NCBI RefSeq assembly: GCF_964253915.1
Contig: NZ_CAXUSG020000008.1
Coordinates: 1-64,000, forward strand
DNA: 64,000 bases
Direction of reading: 5' to 3'
Source: Metarhizobium sp964253915
Lineage (GTDB): Bacteria; Pseudomonadota; Alphaproteobacteria; Rhizobiales; Rhizobiaceae
Shown in pieces: positions 34,261-42,997 of this stretch. The notes under the pieces are model-generated. The model was not told where the DNA came from, did not search any database, and saw only the letters and a program-made list of their open reading frames with translations. A program made the translations under genes and the position numbers. Every line of letters begins with the position of its first letter. Position 1 is the first letter of the stretch.

Positions 34261-34335
34261 GGATGTTGCCTCTTCTTCTGGCTCCATCCTTTCTTCTGCG
34301 GCTTGTGCCGGGCTTGGGCGCGCTGGCGGCGACCG

Positions 34336-35337
34336 CTATTTCCCCTGTGCGGCAATCCGCGCTTCGGCAATCGCCACGACCTCATCCAGGTCACCCGGCT
34401 TGCCGGCCAGTTTTTCCAGGGCCGCAATCGCCACGTCCGTGGCGACGTAATCCGGCTTGTGTCCCGCGCCGCTGACAATCACCAGTTCGGCGCCCGGTAT
34501 GGTCTGCACGAGGCTGCGGGAGTGGATCTCCGCCGCAACAACCTTGTCGCGGTCGCCGGTGATGATGATCGTCGGCGCTGTGATCTCGCTGTAGCGCGGC
34601 GAGACGCGGCTGACGTAGCCGTGAAGGTTGGCGATGTCGACGGCATTGTGGACGAAGGTTTGCGGCCGCAGGACCAGCGCCGGGCCGGTGCGTTCGATAT
34701 AGTCGTCCGGTCGGACGTTGGGGTGGAAGACCGAATGGGTGCCGGCATCGACGCGGGAAAGCCCGAGCGGAAGCGTCAGCGTGCGGGTGAACAGGCGGCC
34801 GAGCAGCGGCGTCGAGGCGAGCGAATAATACCAGTCGATGCCGCCGGGCCAGGGATGGGTGGCGGGTGCGAGCAGCAGCAGGCCGGCAGTCTTCTCCGGA
34901 TAGCTCAAGGCGAAGCTGGCGGCGATGGCGCCGCCGAAGGAATGGCCGACAATGATCGCCCGATCGATGCCACGCTTCTGCATCAGGGTGGCGATGGCAT
35001 CGGCCTGGCCGTCAGGAAAGGCATTGCGCGGCCCGCCGCGCTCCGAATAGCCGTGGCCTGGCCGGTCGACGAACAGCATTTCCGCACGGCCGCCCAATGG
35101 GCCGGCGAAGGCATGATACTGGTCGCGCAGGTTGCCGCTGGCGCCATGGATAAAGACGATCGGCGGCAGGTCGGGGCTGGGCGGTTTCGGGATATGGAGG
35201 GAGTTGAGCGCGTAGCCGCCGACATCGATGCGCTCGCCGGCATTGGGGTGCTCCGCCTCGATCTGCTGGCTACGGGCATGGGAGAAGCCGATGGCTGCGC
35301 AGAGCGCCGCTACGATGGTCAGAATGGCAACCAGCAT
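34336..35337 (-). CDS. Alpha/beta-hydrolase
   Basis: A 333-residue hydrolase with an N-terminal membrane anchor or signal (MLVAILTIVAALCAAIGF). The oxyanion region is IVFIHGASGNLRDQ, the nucleophile elbow GHSFGG near residue 140, the acid Asp in IITGDRDKVV and the His in GAGHKPDY. All three catalytic residues are present, so an active esterase or hydrolase is expected. It lies 48 bp before the next leftward gene's end and its substrate is unknown. Confidence 0.87.
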   Translation of the reverse strand: MLVAILTIVAALCAAIGFSHARSQQIEAEHPNAGERIDVGGYALNSLHIPKPPSPDLPPIVFIHGASGNLRDQYHAFAGPLGGRAEMLFVDRPGHGYSERGGPRNAFPDGQADAIATLMQKRGIDRAIIVGHSFGGAIAASFALSYPEKTAGLLLLAPATHPWPGGIDWYYSLASTPLLGRLFTRTLTLPLGLSRVDAGTHSVFHPNVRPDDYIERTGPALVLRPQTFVHNAVDIANLHGYVSRVSPRYSEITAPTIIITGDRDKVVAAEIHSRSLVQTIPGAELVIVSGAGHKPDYVATDVAIAALEKLAGKPGDLDEVVAIAEARIAAQGK

Positions 35338-35385
35338 CGCTTTTTAGTATCCCTGCGGCGTCGCTGGCTGCATCCGGTCAAAAAA

Positions 35386-36003
35386 TCAGGAACGGCTGCC
35401 GGCAAGCTTTTCGGAGATCGTGTTCATCTGCTCCTGGGCGTTCCGGTCGGCCGGATAGATTTCCAGATACCGCTCCCATGCTTTCAGGGCCAGCGCCTCG
35501 TGCTCCGATTCGGACATGATCGCCGCCATGCCGGCGAGCGCGCCGAAATGGCGCGGTTCCAGCGCCAGCACGCGGTTGATGTCCGACATCGATTTACGGG
35601 TGTTGCCGAGGGCATAATGCAGCGTGGCGCGGCGATTCCAGCCCTCGACGTAATCGGGCTTGAGCAGGGTTACCTGGTCGAGGAAATCGAAGGCGGCGGC
35701 ATTGCGTTTTTCGCCGATCGCCGTCTCCGCCCATTGCATCAGCAGATTGACGGTGGCGCTGCCCGAATCGTTCCATTCCATGGCGATCTGGTTGGCGATG
35801 CCCTTGGCGGTGTCGGGATCGCGCTGGCGCTTGAGCTGCGCGAAAAGATTGTCGATACGCTGTTTGATGGTTTCGCTTGCCTGCGGCTGCTCGGTGATAA
35901 CCTGCGTGGCATTGTCCGCCGCAAACGAGGGCAGGGGCAAAACGAGGAGGAGAACCAGCGCCAGAATCGCGCGCGGAGTCGTAAAAATGCTCATGGCGGA
36001 CAT
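35386..36003 (-). CDS. Exported TPR-like protein
   Basis: A 205-residue protein with a signal peptide (about residues 4-30, ending PLPSFAAD) followed by tetratricopeptide-like helices, e.g. VEGWNRRATLHYALGNTRKS and ALKAWERYLEIYPADRNAQE. The start may be the ATG at 36003 or the one at 35994. TPR proteins of this kind usually act in the periplasm as protein-binding scaffolds. It is upstream of the hydrolase gene on the same strand, about 48 bp away, perhaps one transcript. Confidence 0.82.
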   Translation of the reverse strand: MSAMSIFTTPRAILALVLLLVLPLPSFAADNATQVITEQPQASETIKQRIDNLFAQLKRQRDPDTAKGIANQIAMEWNDSGSATVNLLMQWAETAIGEKRNAAAFDFLDQVTLLKPDYVEGWNRRATLHYALGNTRKSMSDINRVLALEPRHFGALAGMAAIMSESEHEALALKAWERYLEIYPADRNAQEQMNTISEKLAGSRS

Positions 36004-36049
36004 GGTAGCCCGCCATCGCAGAAGATCAAACGGAAATCTCGTCACGCTC

Positions 36050-36080
36050 TTAAAAGTGATCGGGCGGCCAGAGGCCGCCC
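36050..36080 (-). terminator. Intrinsic terminator of rpmJ
   Basis: GGGCGGCC (36062-36069) and GGCCGCCC (36073-36080) form an 8-bp GC stem with a 3-nt loop. On the minus strand CTTTT follows within a few bases. It lies 26 bp after the rpmJ stop. Confidence 0.65.
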
Positions 36081-36106
36081 AAGATCGAAAGCGTGTACGC
36101 GCGTTA

Positions 36107-36232
36107 TCAGCCCTGACGAGCCTTGAAACGCGGGTTCTGCTTGTTGATGATGTAAATACGGCCCTTACGGCGAACCAGGCGGTTGTCGCGATGACGTGCC
36201 TTGAGCGACTTGAGCGAATTCTTGATCTTCAT
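36107..36232 (-). CDS. rpmJ: Ribosomal protein L36
   Basis: A 41-residue protein, MKIKNSLKSLKARHRDNR followed by VVRRK-type residues (LVRRKGRIYIINK) and NPRFKARQG: a large-subunit protein L36. It lacks the four zinc-binding Cys/His residues of the zinc-ribbon form and is the zinc-free type common in alphaproteobacteria. The gene stands alone between the TPR protein and purK, with its own terminator. Confidence 0.96.
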   Translation of the reverse strand: MKIKNSLKSLKARHRDNRLVRRKGRIYIINKQNPRFKARQG

Positions 36233-36446
36233 TTTTCTGATCCGCAGTGGTTTGGGGGAATTCACATTCGCCCGTGTCTTCTACATTCAAAAGCGTGCCG
36301 GACAGCGCGCTCTTAGGTTGGCGCTGCAGATAACCCGGCCCTATGTCCGTGTCAACCATCTGAAGGCTTTTTTCGCCGCTTTTACCAACGTTCACAGCCT
36401 TTGGCGGCAAGCGAAAGAAGCCTGAAAAGGCCCGGCAAAGGTGGAT

Positions 36447-37511
36447 TCAGGCCTTGCGATGCAGCGTAGTGACATGGCCCATCTTGCGGCCGGGGCGTGA
36501 TTCCGTCTTGCCGTAGAGGTGGACGAGCGTATCGGCGCGCCGCAGCCAGTCCGGCAGGTCGAGGATGTCGTCGCCGATCAGGTTCTGCATCACGCAGTCG
36601 GAATGCCGGTCGGCATTGCCGAGCGGCAGGCTGGCCACGGCACGGATATGCTGCTCGAACTGCGACACGACGCAGGCCGCCTCCGTCCAGTGGCCGGAAT
36701 TGTGGACGCGCGGCGCCATCTCGTTGGCGATCAGGCCGCCATCGGCAAGCACGAAGAATTCGATGCCGACGACGCCGACGTAGTTCAGCGTCGACAGGAT
36801 CTTTCCGGCGGCATCGCGGGCAGCGTCGGCTGTCGCGGCGGAGATCGACGCGGGGATCGTCGAGGTGTGCAGGATGCCGTTGCGGTGGACATTTTCCGCC
36901 GGGTCGAAACAGACGACCGTACCATCGATGGCGCGGGCGGCAATGATCGACACCTCGCGCTCGAAGGCGACGAAACTTTCGAGAATCAGCGGCACGCCGC
37001 CAAGGGCGGCAAAGGCACCCTCAGCGCTGTCTTCAGCCGAGCGGAAAACCTTCTGACCCTTGCCATCATAACCGAGGCGCCGCGTCTTCAGCACGCCCTG
37101 TCCGCCGAAATCGGCAAGCGCCCGTTCCAGGTCTTCCTGGCTGTCGATGGCGTGGAAGCGGGCGGTGGGGATGCCGCAGCCGTTGATGAAGCGTTTTTCC
37201 ACCAGACGGTCCTGCGCCGCTTCCAGCGCCTGCGGCGGCGGGTAGACGGCGACCGAGGAGGCAAGCGTCTCCGCGGCCTTTACCGGTACGTTTTCGAACT
37301 CATAGGTGACGACGTCGCAAGTCGCAGCGAGTTCCGCCAGGGCGGCGGCGTCGTCATAAGCCGCGACAATCTGCCGGTTGGCCAGCTGGGCGGCCGGGCA
37401 GTCCGCTTGCGGCTCCAGGATGACGGTGCGGAAATTCAGCCGCGCAGCGGCCATCGCCAGCATGCGGCCGAGCTGGCCGCCGCCTATGATGCCAATCGTT
37501 CTTGCTGTCAT
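36447..37511 (-). CDS. purK: 5-(Carboxyamino)imidazole ribonucleotide synthase
   Basis: A 354-residue ATP-grasp enzyme of purine synthesis that carboxylates aminoimidazole ribonucleotide. It starts TARTIGIIGGGQLGRMLAMA and has VVTYEFENVP, the ATP-grasp stretch LKTRRLGYDGKGQ and NEMAPRVHNSGHWTEAA. The ATG at 37511 shares a base with the purE stop, so purE and purK are coupled; the upstream in-frame codon at 37565 lies inside purE. Core metabolic gene. Confidence 0.96.
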   Translation of the reverse strand: MTARTIGIIGGGQLGRMLAMAAARLNFRTVILEPQADCPAAQLANRQIVAAYDDAAALAELAATCDVVTYEFENVPVKAAETLASSVAVYPPPQALEAAQDRLVEKRFINGCGIPTARFHAIDSQEDLERALADFGGQGVLKTRRLGYDGKGQKVFRSAEDSAEGAFAALGGVPLILESFVAFEREVSIIAARAIDGTVVCFDPAENVHRNGILHTSTIPASISAATADAARDAAGKILSTLNYVGVVGIEFFVLADGGLIANEMAPRVHNSGHWTEAACVVSQFEQHIRAVASLPLGNADRHSDCVMQNLIGDDILDLPDWLRRADTLVHLYGKTESRPGRKMGHVTTLHRKA

Positions 37512-38011
37512 CAGCTTTCGTCCATCGGGTATTCGGCGACTGACTCGCTCTGGCGCTCGCGCCATTCGTCGAGGCGTGCGGCGAGATCTTCGTCCATGAG
37601 GGCGAGCACGGCGGCGGCGAGCAGGGCGGCATTGACGGCACCGGCCTTGCCGATCGCCAGCGTTCCGACGGGAATGCCGGCCGGCATCTGCACGATCGAC
37701 AACAGGCTGTCCTTGCCGGACAGCGTGCGCGACTGAACGGGAACACCGAACACCGGCAGCGGTGTCATCGCCGCCGTCATGCCCGGAAGATGGGCGGCAC
37801 CGCCGGCACCGGCAATGATGACCTTAAAACCTTCGTCGCGGGCGCCCTTGGAAAAGCGCACCAGCCGGTCGGGCGTGCGGTGGGCGGAGATGATCCGCGC
37901 TTCATAGCTGATATCGAGCGCTTCGAGCGTGTCGGCGGCGTTCTTCATGGTTTCCCAGTCGGACTGGCTGCCCATGATGATGGCGACGGGCGGTGTATCT
38001 GCTGCTGTCAC
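37511..38011 (-). CDS. purE: 5-(Carboxyamino)imidazole ribonucleotide mutase
   Basis: A 166-residue class I PurE that moves the carboxylate made by PurK to the ring carbon. Signature stretches are IIMGSQSDWETM, ISAHRTPDRL, AGAGGAAHLPGM and VPVQS. It sits between ydcH and purK, with 19 bp to the former and an overlap with the latter. Length and motifs are normal. Confidence 0.96.
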   Translation of the reverse strand: MTAADTPPVAIIMGSQSDWETMKNAADTLEALDISYEARIISAHRTPDRLVRFSKGARDEGFKVIIAGAGGAAHLPGMTAAMTPLPVFGVPVQSRTLSGKDSLLSIVQMPAGIPVGTLAIGKAGAVNAALLAAAVLALMDEDLAARLDEWRERQSESVAEYPMDES

Positions 38012-38030
38012 GGTCCGGGTCTTCCTGTGG

Positions 38031-38234
38031 TCAGGCGATGATATCGGGAATGATCTGGTCTTCGAGCTTGCTCAGCTTGTCCTTGATCCCCAGCTTCTTC
38101 TTTTTCATGCGCTGGATCCGCAGGGCCTCGCAGCCAACCTCGATCATGGCGTTGATCGCGGCGTCATAATCTTCGTGCTCCTGGCGTAGCCGCGCAACCA
38201 TGAGCCTTATGTCCGCCTGTTCCTGATCGGCCAT
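38031..38234 (-). CDS. YdcH/DUF465 family protein
   Basis: A 67-residue helical protein from the ATG at 38234, with a helical hairpin (IRLMVARLRQEHEDYDAAI) and a basic run (MKKKKLGIKDKLSKLEDQI) typical of the YdcH family. Function is not known. It is the first gene of the ydcH-purE-purK run. A second YdcH-like gene points the other way 232 bp to the right. Confidence 0.85.
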   Translation of the reverse strand: MADQEQADIRLMVARLRQEHEDYDAAINAMIEVGCEALRIQRMKKKKLGIKDKLSKLEDQIIPDIIA

Positions 38235-38465
38235 GCCAAGATCCCCACTTTTACTTTCGGACGATTGCCGCCCGATCTGCTCCTGATTTCCGCAAGCTCC
38301 TATCATCAAATGCCGGTAACGGGAAGTTATCCCTCTTCACGAATTTGCCGCGGAGAGGCCATGATTTCGCCTTCGACAATCGCCGAACTTCGTGTCACAC
38401 TCCTGTCGTTAACTCGAACCCCGGCGCTTGAGGGCCGGGGTTGGACAGAAGGAAGGACGTGACGA

Positions 38466-38639
38466 ATGACCATTCAGGCTCATCTTGAATCACTCGAAAA
38501 AAAGCACGGTGTCCTGGAGGAGCAACTGCACCATGCTTTGACTTCTCCCTCCATGGACGACTCGCTGATCGCAGATATCAAACGTCGCAAACTACGCCTC
38601 AAAGATGAGATGGAGCGCCTGAGAGCCACCACACACTAA
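38466..38639 (+). CDS. YdcH/DUF465 family protein, second copy
   Basis: A 57-residue protein (MTIQAHLESLEKKHGVLEEQ at the start) with the same helical-hairpin design: a leading coiled coil, a short loop, and IKRRKLRLKDEMERLR. AAGGAAGG lies about 8 bp before the ATG at 38466. It is divergent from the other ydcH-like gene, so the pair probably arose by an old duplication. Function unknown. Confidence 0.83.
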   Translation: MTIQAHLESLEKKHGVLEEQLHHALTSPSMDDSLIADIKRRKLRLKDEMERLRATTH

Positions 38640-38821
38640 CCCCTCCCTCGAAAATTTCCTGACGTATACAAGGCCATCGGACGGACGGACGGTCCGATTT
38701 CAGAAAAAAGCGGATGCGGTATTGCTGTCTTCCGGTGGCCGGCGCCAAAGCGCAAAGACAGACCGGAGATGTAGTGCCGGTTATCGAGATTGGTTCTGGT
38801 CGTGGCGTCGGGATCTGCCCG

Positions 38822-39082
38822 TTACGACCAGAACTGATCCAGCCAAAGGTTCAGCCTGTCGAAGCCGGGCTTGTTGACCGAATAGATCCGCTTCGTTCCC
38901 TCTGATGTCACAGAAACGAGATTGCAGTCGAGCAGCGCCTTGAGATGCTGCGACACGGCCGGCCGGCTGATCGGCAGGCCGCTGGCAAGGTCGTTGACCG
39001 TCTTCGGCGCGCGCCGCAATTCCTCCAGCAGATAACGCCGGTTCGGATCAGCAATGGCGGAAAAGGGATCGGTTGATGACAT
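38822..39082 (-). CDS. ArsR-family transcriptional regulator
   Basis: An 86-residue winged-helix repressor. The family start MSSTDPFSAIADPNRRYLLE and the recognition helix ISRPAVSQHLKALLD are clear. The CxC-type metal site is absent (only one Cys), so it probably senses something other than As/Cd or binds its ligand differently. It lies 74 bp downstream of the TauE/SafE gene on the same strand, so it could control that transporter. Confidence 0.9.
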   Translation of the reverse strand: MSSTDPFSAIADPNRRYLLEELRRAPKTVNDLASGLPISRPAVSQHLKALLDCNLVSVTSEGTKRIYSVNKPGFDRLNLWLDQFWS

Positions 39083-39156
39083 GGCCGAAAAGCTACGTCA
39101 AAGGCGCAAGGCAGGCAAGCGAAATTGTGCAGTGCAGCGCATTCTGTACGAAGTGG

Positions 39157-39927
39157 TTACCAGACCACGCCGAGGCCATCGACGAACAGCTTTATCGCAG
39201 CCAGAAGCGCCATCAGGTACATGAACGGATAAAAGACATCCGGCTTCATGCGCCGGATGATCCAGGCGCCCGCGACCGTTGCCAGCGGGGCAAACGGCAG
39301 GAGGCTGGCGGAAATCGCCAGGTTGGTGCTGTCGAGCTGTCCGAGCGCAAAATAGGGCAGCAGTTTCACGAAATTGAGGACGGCGAAGAAACGCACGCTG
39401 GTGCCGGTATAGGTTTTCGGATCGAGTTTCAGTGGCAGGCCGTAGATCTGGAAAGGCGGGCCGCCGGCATGCGCCACGAAGCTGCCGTAGCCGGAGAGCG
39501 TCGACCAGAATGTTGCTGCTACCGGCCGCTGCCCTTTCGCCTCCACGGGAGCGCCTGCCAAAGGCCCGAAACGATTGTAGAAATAGCGCAGGGTGAACCA
39601 GATCGTCACGCCGCCGATGACGAGCCGCATGACCTCGGCAGGCACCGCGGCCGAAGTCGCCCAGCCCAGCGCGATGCCGATCAAGGCTCCCGGCAACATC
39701 AGCAGCAGAGTTCGCCTGTCGTAAAAATGCCGCCACATCCACAGCGAAACCCAATCCATGACGATCAGGATCGGCAGCATGATCGCCGCCGCCTGGACGG
39801 GCGAGACCGCCATGGCGAGGATCGGCACGCCCATCAGCCCCAATGCCTCGCCCATGCCACCCTTCGTAAGGCCGACAAGAATGACGGCGGGAATGGCGAG
39901 CGCGTAAAACGAGGCGTCTGGGAGCAT
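39157..39927 (-). CDS. TauE/SafE-family membrane transporter
   Basis: A 256-residue protein with about eight hydrophobic segments. It starts MLPDASFYALAIPAVILVGL, with the family glycine-rich VGLTKGGMGEALGLMGVP. Members export sulfite or sulfonates. The ATG at 39927 has GGAG-like sequence near it and begins just before the first membrane helix; the frame is open further but adds a non-membrane stretch. The adjacent ArsR gene may regulate it. Confidence 0.87.
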   Translation of the reverse strand: MLPDASFYALAIPAVILVGLTKGGMGEALGLMGVPILAMAVSPVQAAAIMLPILIVMDWVSLWMWRHFYDRRTLLLMLPGALIGIALGWATSAAVPAEVMRLVIGGVTIWFTLRYFYNRFGPLAGAPVEAKGQRPVAATFWSTLSGYGSFVAHAGGPPFQIYGLPLKLDPKTYTGTSVRFFAVLNFVKLLPYFALGQLDSTNLAISASLLPFAPLATVAGAWIIRRMKPDVFYPFMYLMALLAAIKLFVDGLGVVW

Positions 39928-40189
39928 GGCTCTGGTTCCGGCGAAAGGGATGTGGGGAATGGTTTCGGAATCGGCGGGACGGTCACGATAGTGCATTCCG
40001 GCGCTGACATCCATGCATTGCATCGCCGGGTGGCTCTCGCCCTGTTTTGCGAGGAAATTTTGTGCATTGCAGCATATGCGCATGTTTTTTGAGCGAGCTG
40101 CGTCTTTGGCGCATGCCTACATTGCAGGCTTATGCCTTCAAAATATGCAGGCAGAGGCATATATCAGCCTCGTGAAAAGGAGAAAGACG

Positions 40190-40327
40190 ATGAACATCCG
40201 CCAGAAGATCAAGGAATATGCAGCTGCTCGCAAGGCTATGCGCGAACTGCAGGCGCTTGACGATCACACGCTTGCCGACCTCGGCATTTCGCGTTCGCAG
40301 ATCCGCGCCGCTGTCCTCGGTCAGTAA
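40190..40327 (+). CDS. DUF1127 small protein
   Basis: A 45-residue basic protein (MNIRQKIKEYAAARKAMREL, then LADLGISRSQIRAAVLGQ) of the DUF1127 family, short arginine-rich proteins that in rhizobia affect RNA turnover and phosphate or carbon metabolism. A strong AAAAGGAG ribosome-binding site precedes the ATG at 40190. The 3' end of the gene is the first unit of a 23-bp tandem repeat. A terminator follows at 40406. Confidence 0.93.
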   Translation: MNIRQKIKEYAAARKAMRELQALDDHTLADLGISRSQIRAAVLGQ

Positions 40328-40382
40328 ACTGATCCGACCTCGGTCAGTCCGCTGATCCGATCTCGGTCAGCATCTGATCCGA
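40316..40382 (+). repeat. Three 23-bp tandem repeats over the DUF1127 stop codon
   Basis: The pair CTCGGTCAG...CTGATCCGA occurs three times with a 23-bp period, beginning at 40316, 40339 and 40362, with variable 3-4 bp between the halves (TAAA, TCCG, CAT). The halves are themselves inverted repeats (TCGGTCAG with CTGA-T-CCGA), so each unit can form a small hairpin in RNA. The first unit includes the last codons and the stop of the gene. Confidence 0.8.
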
Positions 40383-40405
40383 ACCCTGCGTCTTGCAGGA
40401 CCGTT

Positions 40406-40436
40406 AAACCCCGCTATCTGGCGGGGTTTCGTGTTT
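40406..40436 (+). terminator. Intrinsic terminator of the DUF1127 gene
   Basis: AAACCCCGC (40406-40414) pairs with GCGGGGTTT (40421-40429), followed by CGTGTTTTT. A strong Rho-independent terminator. Confidence 0.8.
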
Positions 40437-40548
40437 TTAGGCCTGCCGCACGCCTCTTCCGCCCCTGCGTGAAGAAGAGCGCGGTTGATCCGGATGCCGT
40501 ACCGGTCTATCGGAATGTGATGACCAAGCCGTGGAGACGGAAACCTGC

Positions 40549-41205
40549 ATGACCACCGGACCTGAAGATCGCTGCCGCCTTGTCCTGATTGTCCCTGATA
40601 TCGCCGATATCGAGGAGCGACGGACGATTTTGGCCGACGCCTTGCGCGGCGGCGACGTTGCTTCGGTGATCGTGCCGCAATACGGGCTCGACGATACGCT
40701 GTTCCAGAAACATGCCGAGCGCCTTGTGCCGGTCATCCAGGACGCAGGTGCTGCGGCTTTGATCGCCGGCGATAGCCGCGTGGCCGGCCGTGCCAAGGCA
40801 GATGGCCTGCACATCACCGGCGGCGTCGCCGAGCTTGCCGAAGCCATCGAAAAACATACGCCGAAACTGATCGTTGGCGGCGGCAATGCCGGCGACCGCC
40901 ACAATGCGCTCGAAGTCGGCGAAGCGCGACCGGACTATATCTTCTTCGGCAAGCTCGACGGCGACATCAAGCCGGAAGCGCATCCGAAAAATATCGCGCT
41001 TGGGGAATGGTGGTCAGCGATGATTGAAATTCCCTGCATCGTCATGGGCGGCACCGATCCGGCCTCGGCGCTGGCCGTGGCCGAGAGCGGCGCCGAGTTC
41101 GTTGCCCTGCGGCAGGCGGTGTTCGGCGACGCTGCGTCCGCTGCCCGCATCGTTGCTGAGGTGAACGCCCTTCTTGACGAAAAAGCGCCACGGTTTGACG
41201 ATTGA
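40549..41205 (+). CDS. Thiamine-phosphate synthase family protein
   Basis: A 218-residue TIM-barrel protein of the ThiE/TenI family. It starts MTTGPEDRCRLVLIVPDIAD and has the substrate-binding stretches LIAGDSRVAGRAKADGLHI and GEARPDYIFFGKLDG and the phosphate-site PCIVMGGTDPASA. No other thiamine genes are adjacent, and some ThiE residues deviate, so it may be a TenI-like relative. ATG 40549 is preferred; a GTG at 40531 is also in frame. Confidence 0.8.
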   Translation: MTTGPEDRCRLVLIVPDIADIEERRTILADALRGGDVASVIVPQYGLDDTLFQKHAERLVPVIQDAGAAALIAGDSRVAGRAKADGLHITGGVAELAEAIEKHTPKLIVGGGNAGDRHNALEVGEARPDYIFFGKLDGDIKPEAHPKNIALGEWWSAMIEIPCIVMGGTDPASALAVAESGAEFVALRQAVFGDAASAARIVAEVNALLDEKAPRFDD

Positions 41206-41212
41206 TAGCGTC

Positions 41213-42343
41213 ATGCTGTTTTCGCGCCGCCTCGCCCTGCGTTCTTCCGTTCTTGCCGCTGCCCTGGCAGTGAGCATCCTGTCGGCCATGGCGCAGGAGG
41301 CCGACAACGTCCTCACGCGGCCGGTGCAGAACGAAGCCGAACCTTTGAAAAAGGGCCGCATCGTCGGCCCCGATACCCAGGCGGGCAATGACGAGGCCAA
41401 GGGCAAGGATGGACAGCCGGCGGATGGTAAGGCCGAGGCGGGTGGTATCGGCGTGTTCGACCGTATGGGTGCAGACCTGCCGGCGTTGCCGCCGGAAAAG
41501 GAATATAAGGGGCCGGTGGACGAGGCTTACGGCGCCTTCCAGCGCGGTTATTACCTGACGGCAATGGACAAGGCGCTGCCGCGTGCCCAGCTTGGCGATC
41601 CGGCGGCGCAGACGCTGATCGCCGAAATGATGTCGCAGGGCCTCGGCGTAAAGAAGGATATGAAGGCGGCGTCCTTCTGGTATGGACAGGCGGCGCAGAA
41701 CGGCGATCCCGCCGGCATGTTCAAATATGCGTTGATGCTGATGGAAGGACGTCAGGTACCCCGCGACCGGCCGAAATCCGACGAGCTCATGAAAAAGGCC
41801 GCCGATGCCGGCAATCCGTCGGCGCAATTCAACCATGCGCAGGTGCTGGTGGCCGACAATCCCGGCGATCGCGGCCTGCATCTCGCCTTGCCCTATTACG
41901 AAAAATCCGCCGAGCAGGGCATCGCTGATGCACAATATGCCGTGGCGCAGCTGTATATGACGCTGACCGATGTCGGCGCCGAAAAGCGCGGCCGGGCGCG
42001 GGAATGGATGGTGCGGGCGGCGCGCGCTGGTTTTGATACCGCGCAGCTCGACATGGGCGTCTGGCTGATCAATGGTGTCGGCGGCGACCGTGATTTCGAT
42101 GCCGGCTTCAACTGGCTGCGCGTGGCGGCAAACCGTGGCAACATCGTCGCGCAGAACAAGCTGTCGCATCTCTTCATCAATGCGATCGGCACCAAGCCGG
42201 ATGCCATCGAGGCAGCGAAATGGTATGTTCTCTCCCGTCGCGCCGGCCTCAAGGATCCGAAGCTCGAGGATTTTTATCTTGGCCTCACGGATGAGCAGCA
42301 AAAGCAGGCAATCGATGCTGCCAACAAGTTCAAGCGTCACTAG
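41213..42343 (+). CDS. Secreted Sel1-like repeat protein
   Basis: A 376-residue protein with a signal peptide (MLFSRRLALRSSVLAAALAV, cleavage near SAMAQ). A low-complexity Asp/Gly/Lys stretch follows, then about six Sel1-like repeats such as AASFWYGQAAQNGDPAGMF and ALPYYEKSAEQGIADAQYA. Sel1 proteins in rhizobia (e.g. ExoR) act as periplasmic regulators or scaffolds. ATG 41213 is chosen because it begins the signal peptide. Eight bases separate it from the preceding gene. Confidence 0.85.
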   Translation: MLFSRRLALRSSVLAAALAVSILSAMAQEADNVLTRPVQNEAEPLKKGRIVGPDTQAGNDEAKGKDGQPADGKAEAGGIGVFDRMGADLPALPPEKEYKGPVDEAYGAFQRGYYLTAMDKALPRAQLGDPAAQTLIAEMMSQGLGVKKDMKAASFWYGQAAQNGDPAGMFKYALMLMEGRQVPRDRPKSDELMKKAADAGNPSAQFNHAQVLVADNPGDRGLHLALPYYEKSAEQGIADAQYAVAQLYMTLTDVGAEKRGRAREWMVRAARAGFDTAQLDMGVWLINGVGGDRDFDAGFNWLRVAANRGNIVAQNKLSHLFINAIGTKPDAIEAAKWYVLSRRAGLKDPKLEDFYLGLTDEQQKQAIDAANKFKRH

Positions 42344-42450
42344 AGCGTTTCCGCCTTTCTCCGAAACGCGAAAACGCTCTGTTCTTTTGTTTCTACGCAA
42401 TTCCGGACGCAAAACCGCTCCGCACTTTTGCTGGCATTGCTCTAATTCTG
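42342..42450. repeat. RIME-like intergenic repeat element
   Basis: A hairpin AGAGCGTTT/AAACGCTCT (42342-42350 and 42372-42380) is followed by TTTGTTTCTACGCAATTCC and TTTTGCTGGCATTGCTCTA. From memory this is a widespread rhizobial intergenic mosaic sequence. It begins inside the stop codon of the Sel1 gene and could act as its terminator. Only one copy is present in this window, so repetition across the genome is inferred. Confidence 0.55.
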
Positions 42451-42478
42451 CCTGTTGTACGGCGCGAGGGATCTAAGC

Positions 42479-42784
42479 ATGGCCGTCAGCGCCGAGATTT
42501 TCGATTGTCAGTCCTGTGGTGCCTGTTGCGCCTATTCGGCCGACTGGCCACGGTTTTCGATCGAGGAGGATGAGCAGCTCGAAAAGATCCCCGAGGCTTT
42601 TGTTTCCGCCGATCTGAGCGGCATGCGTTGCGACGGCACGCGTTGCCTGGCGCTTGCCGGCGAGATCGGCAAGCACGTCGCCTGCACCATCTACGACATC
42701 CGTCCGGAAGTCTGTCGCGAATGCATGCCGGGAGATCCCGAATGCCTGATGGCCCGCGCCGAGCGCGGCATGGCAGCAATTTAA
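42479..42784 (+). CDS. YkgJ-family cysteine-cluster protein
   Basis: A 101-residue protein with the YkgJ metal-binding cysteines: CQSCGACC near the N-terminus, CDGTRC in the middle and CTIYDIRPEVCREC at the C-terminal side. Such proteins are thought to bind zinc or an iron-sulphur cluster; function is unknown. ATG 42479 is preceded by GCGAGGG. Confidence 0.88.
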   Translation: MAVSAEIFDCQSCGACCAYSADWPRFSIEEDEQLEKIPEAFVSADLSGMRCDGTRCLALAGEIGKHVACTIYDIRPEVCRECMPGDPECLMARAERGMAAI

Positions 42785-42997
42785 CCATATCGCGCAAAAA
42801 TGGGCGGCGGTTTTGACAAAACGACATGCAAAAGCAGAGAGCTATTCTGAAAGATCGCGGCACGCTTTCGGCCGCTCCCCTTGAATTTCACCGGAATTTG
42901 TGGTCTTGAGGCCGCACTCTATCAATGATGACGCATAATCGCCGCCACGCAGGCCGTTGGAGCCGTGGCGAGACGCCAGTTTCAAGGAAATCGCCAT

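Noticed and set aside
33988..36126. A 712-codon open frame on the plus strand
   Set aside because: It lies across three minus-strand genes with clear family motifs (hydrolase, TPR protein, coiled-coil protein). Long antisense frames are expected in GC-rich DNA.
40316..40382. CRISPR array
   Set aside because: Three adjoining 23-bp units with no unique spacers; this is a short tandem repeat.
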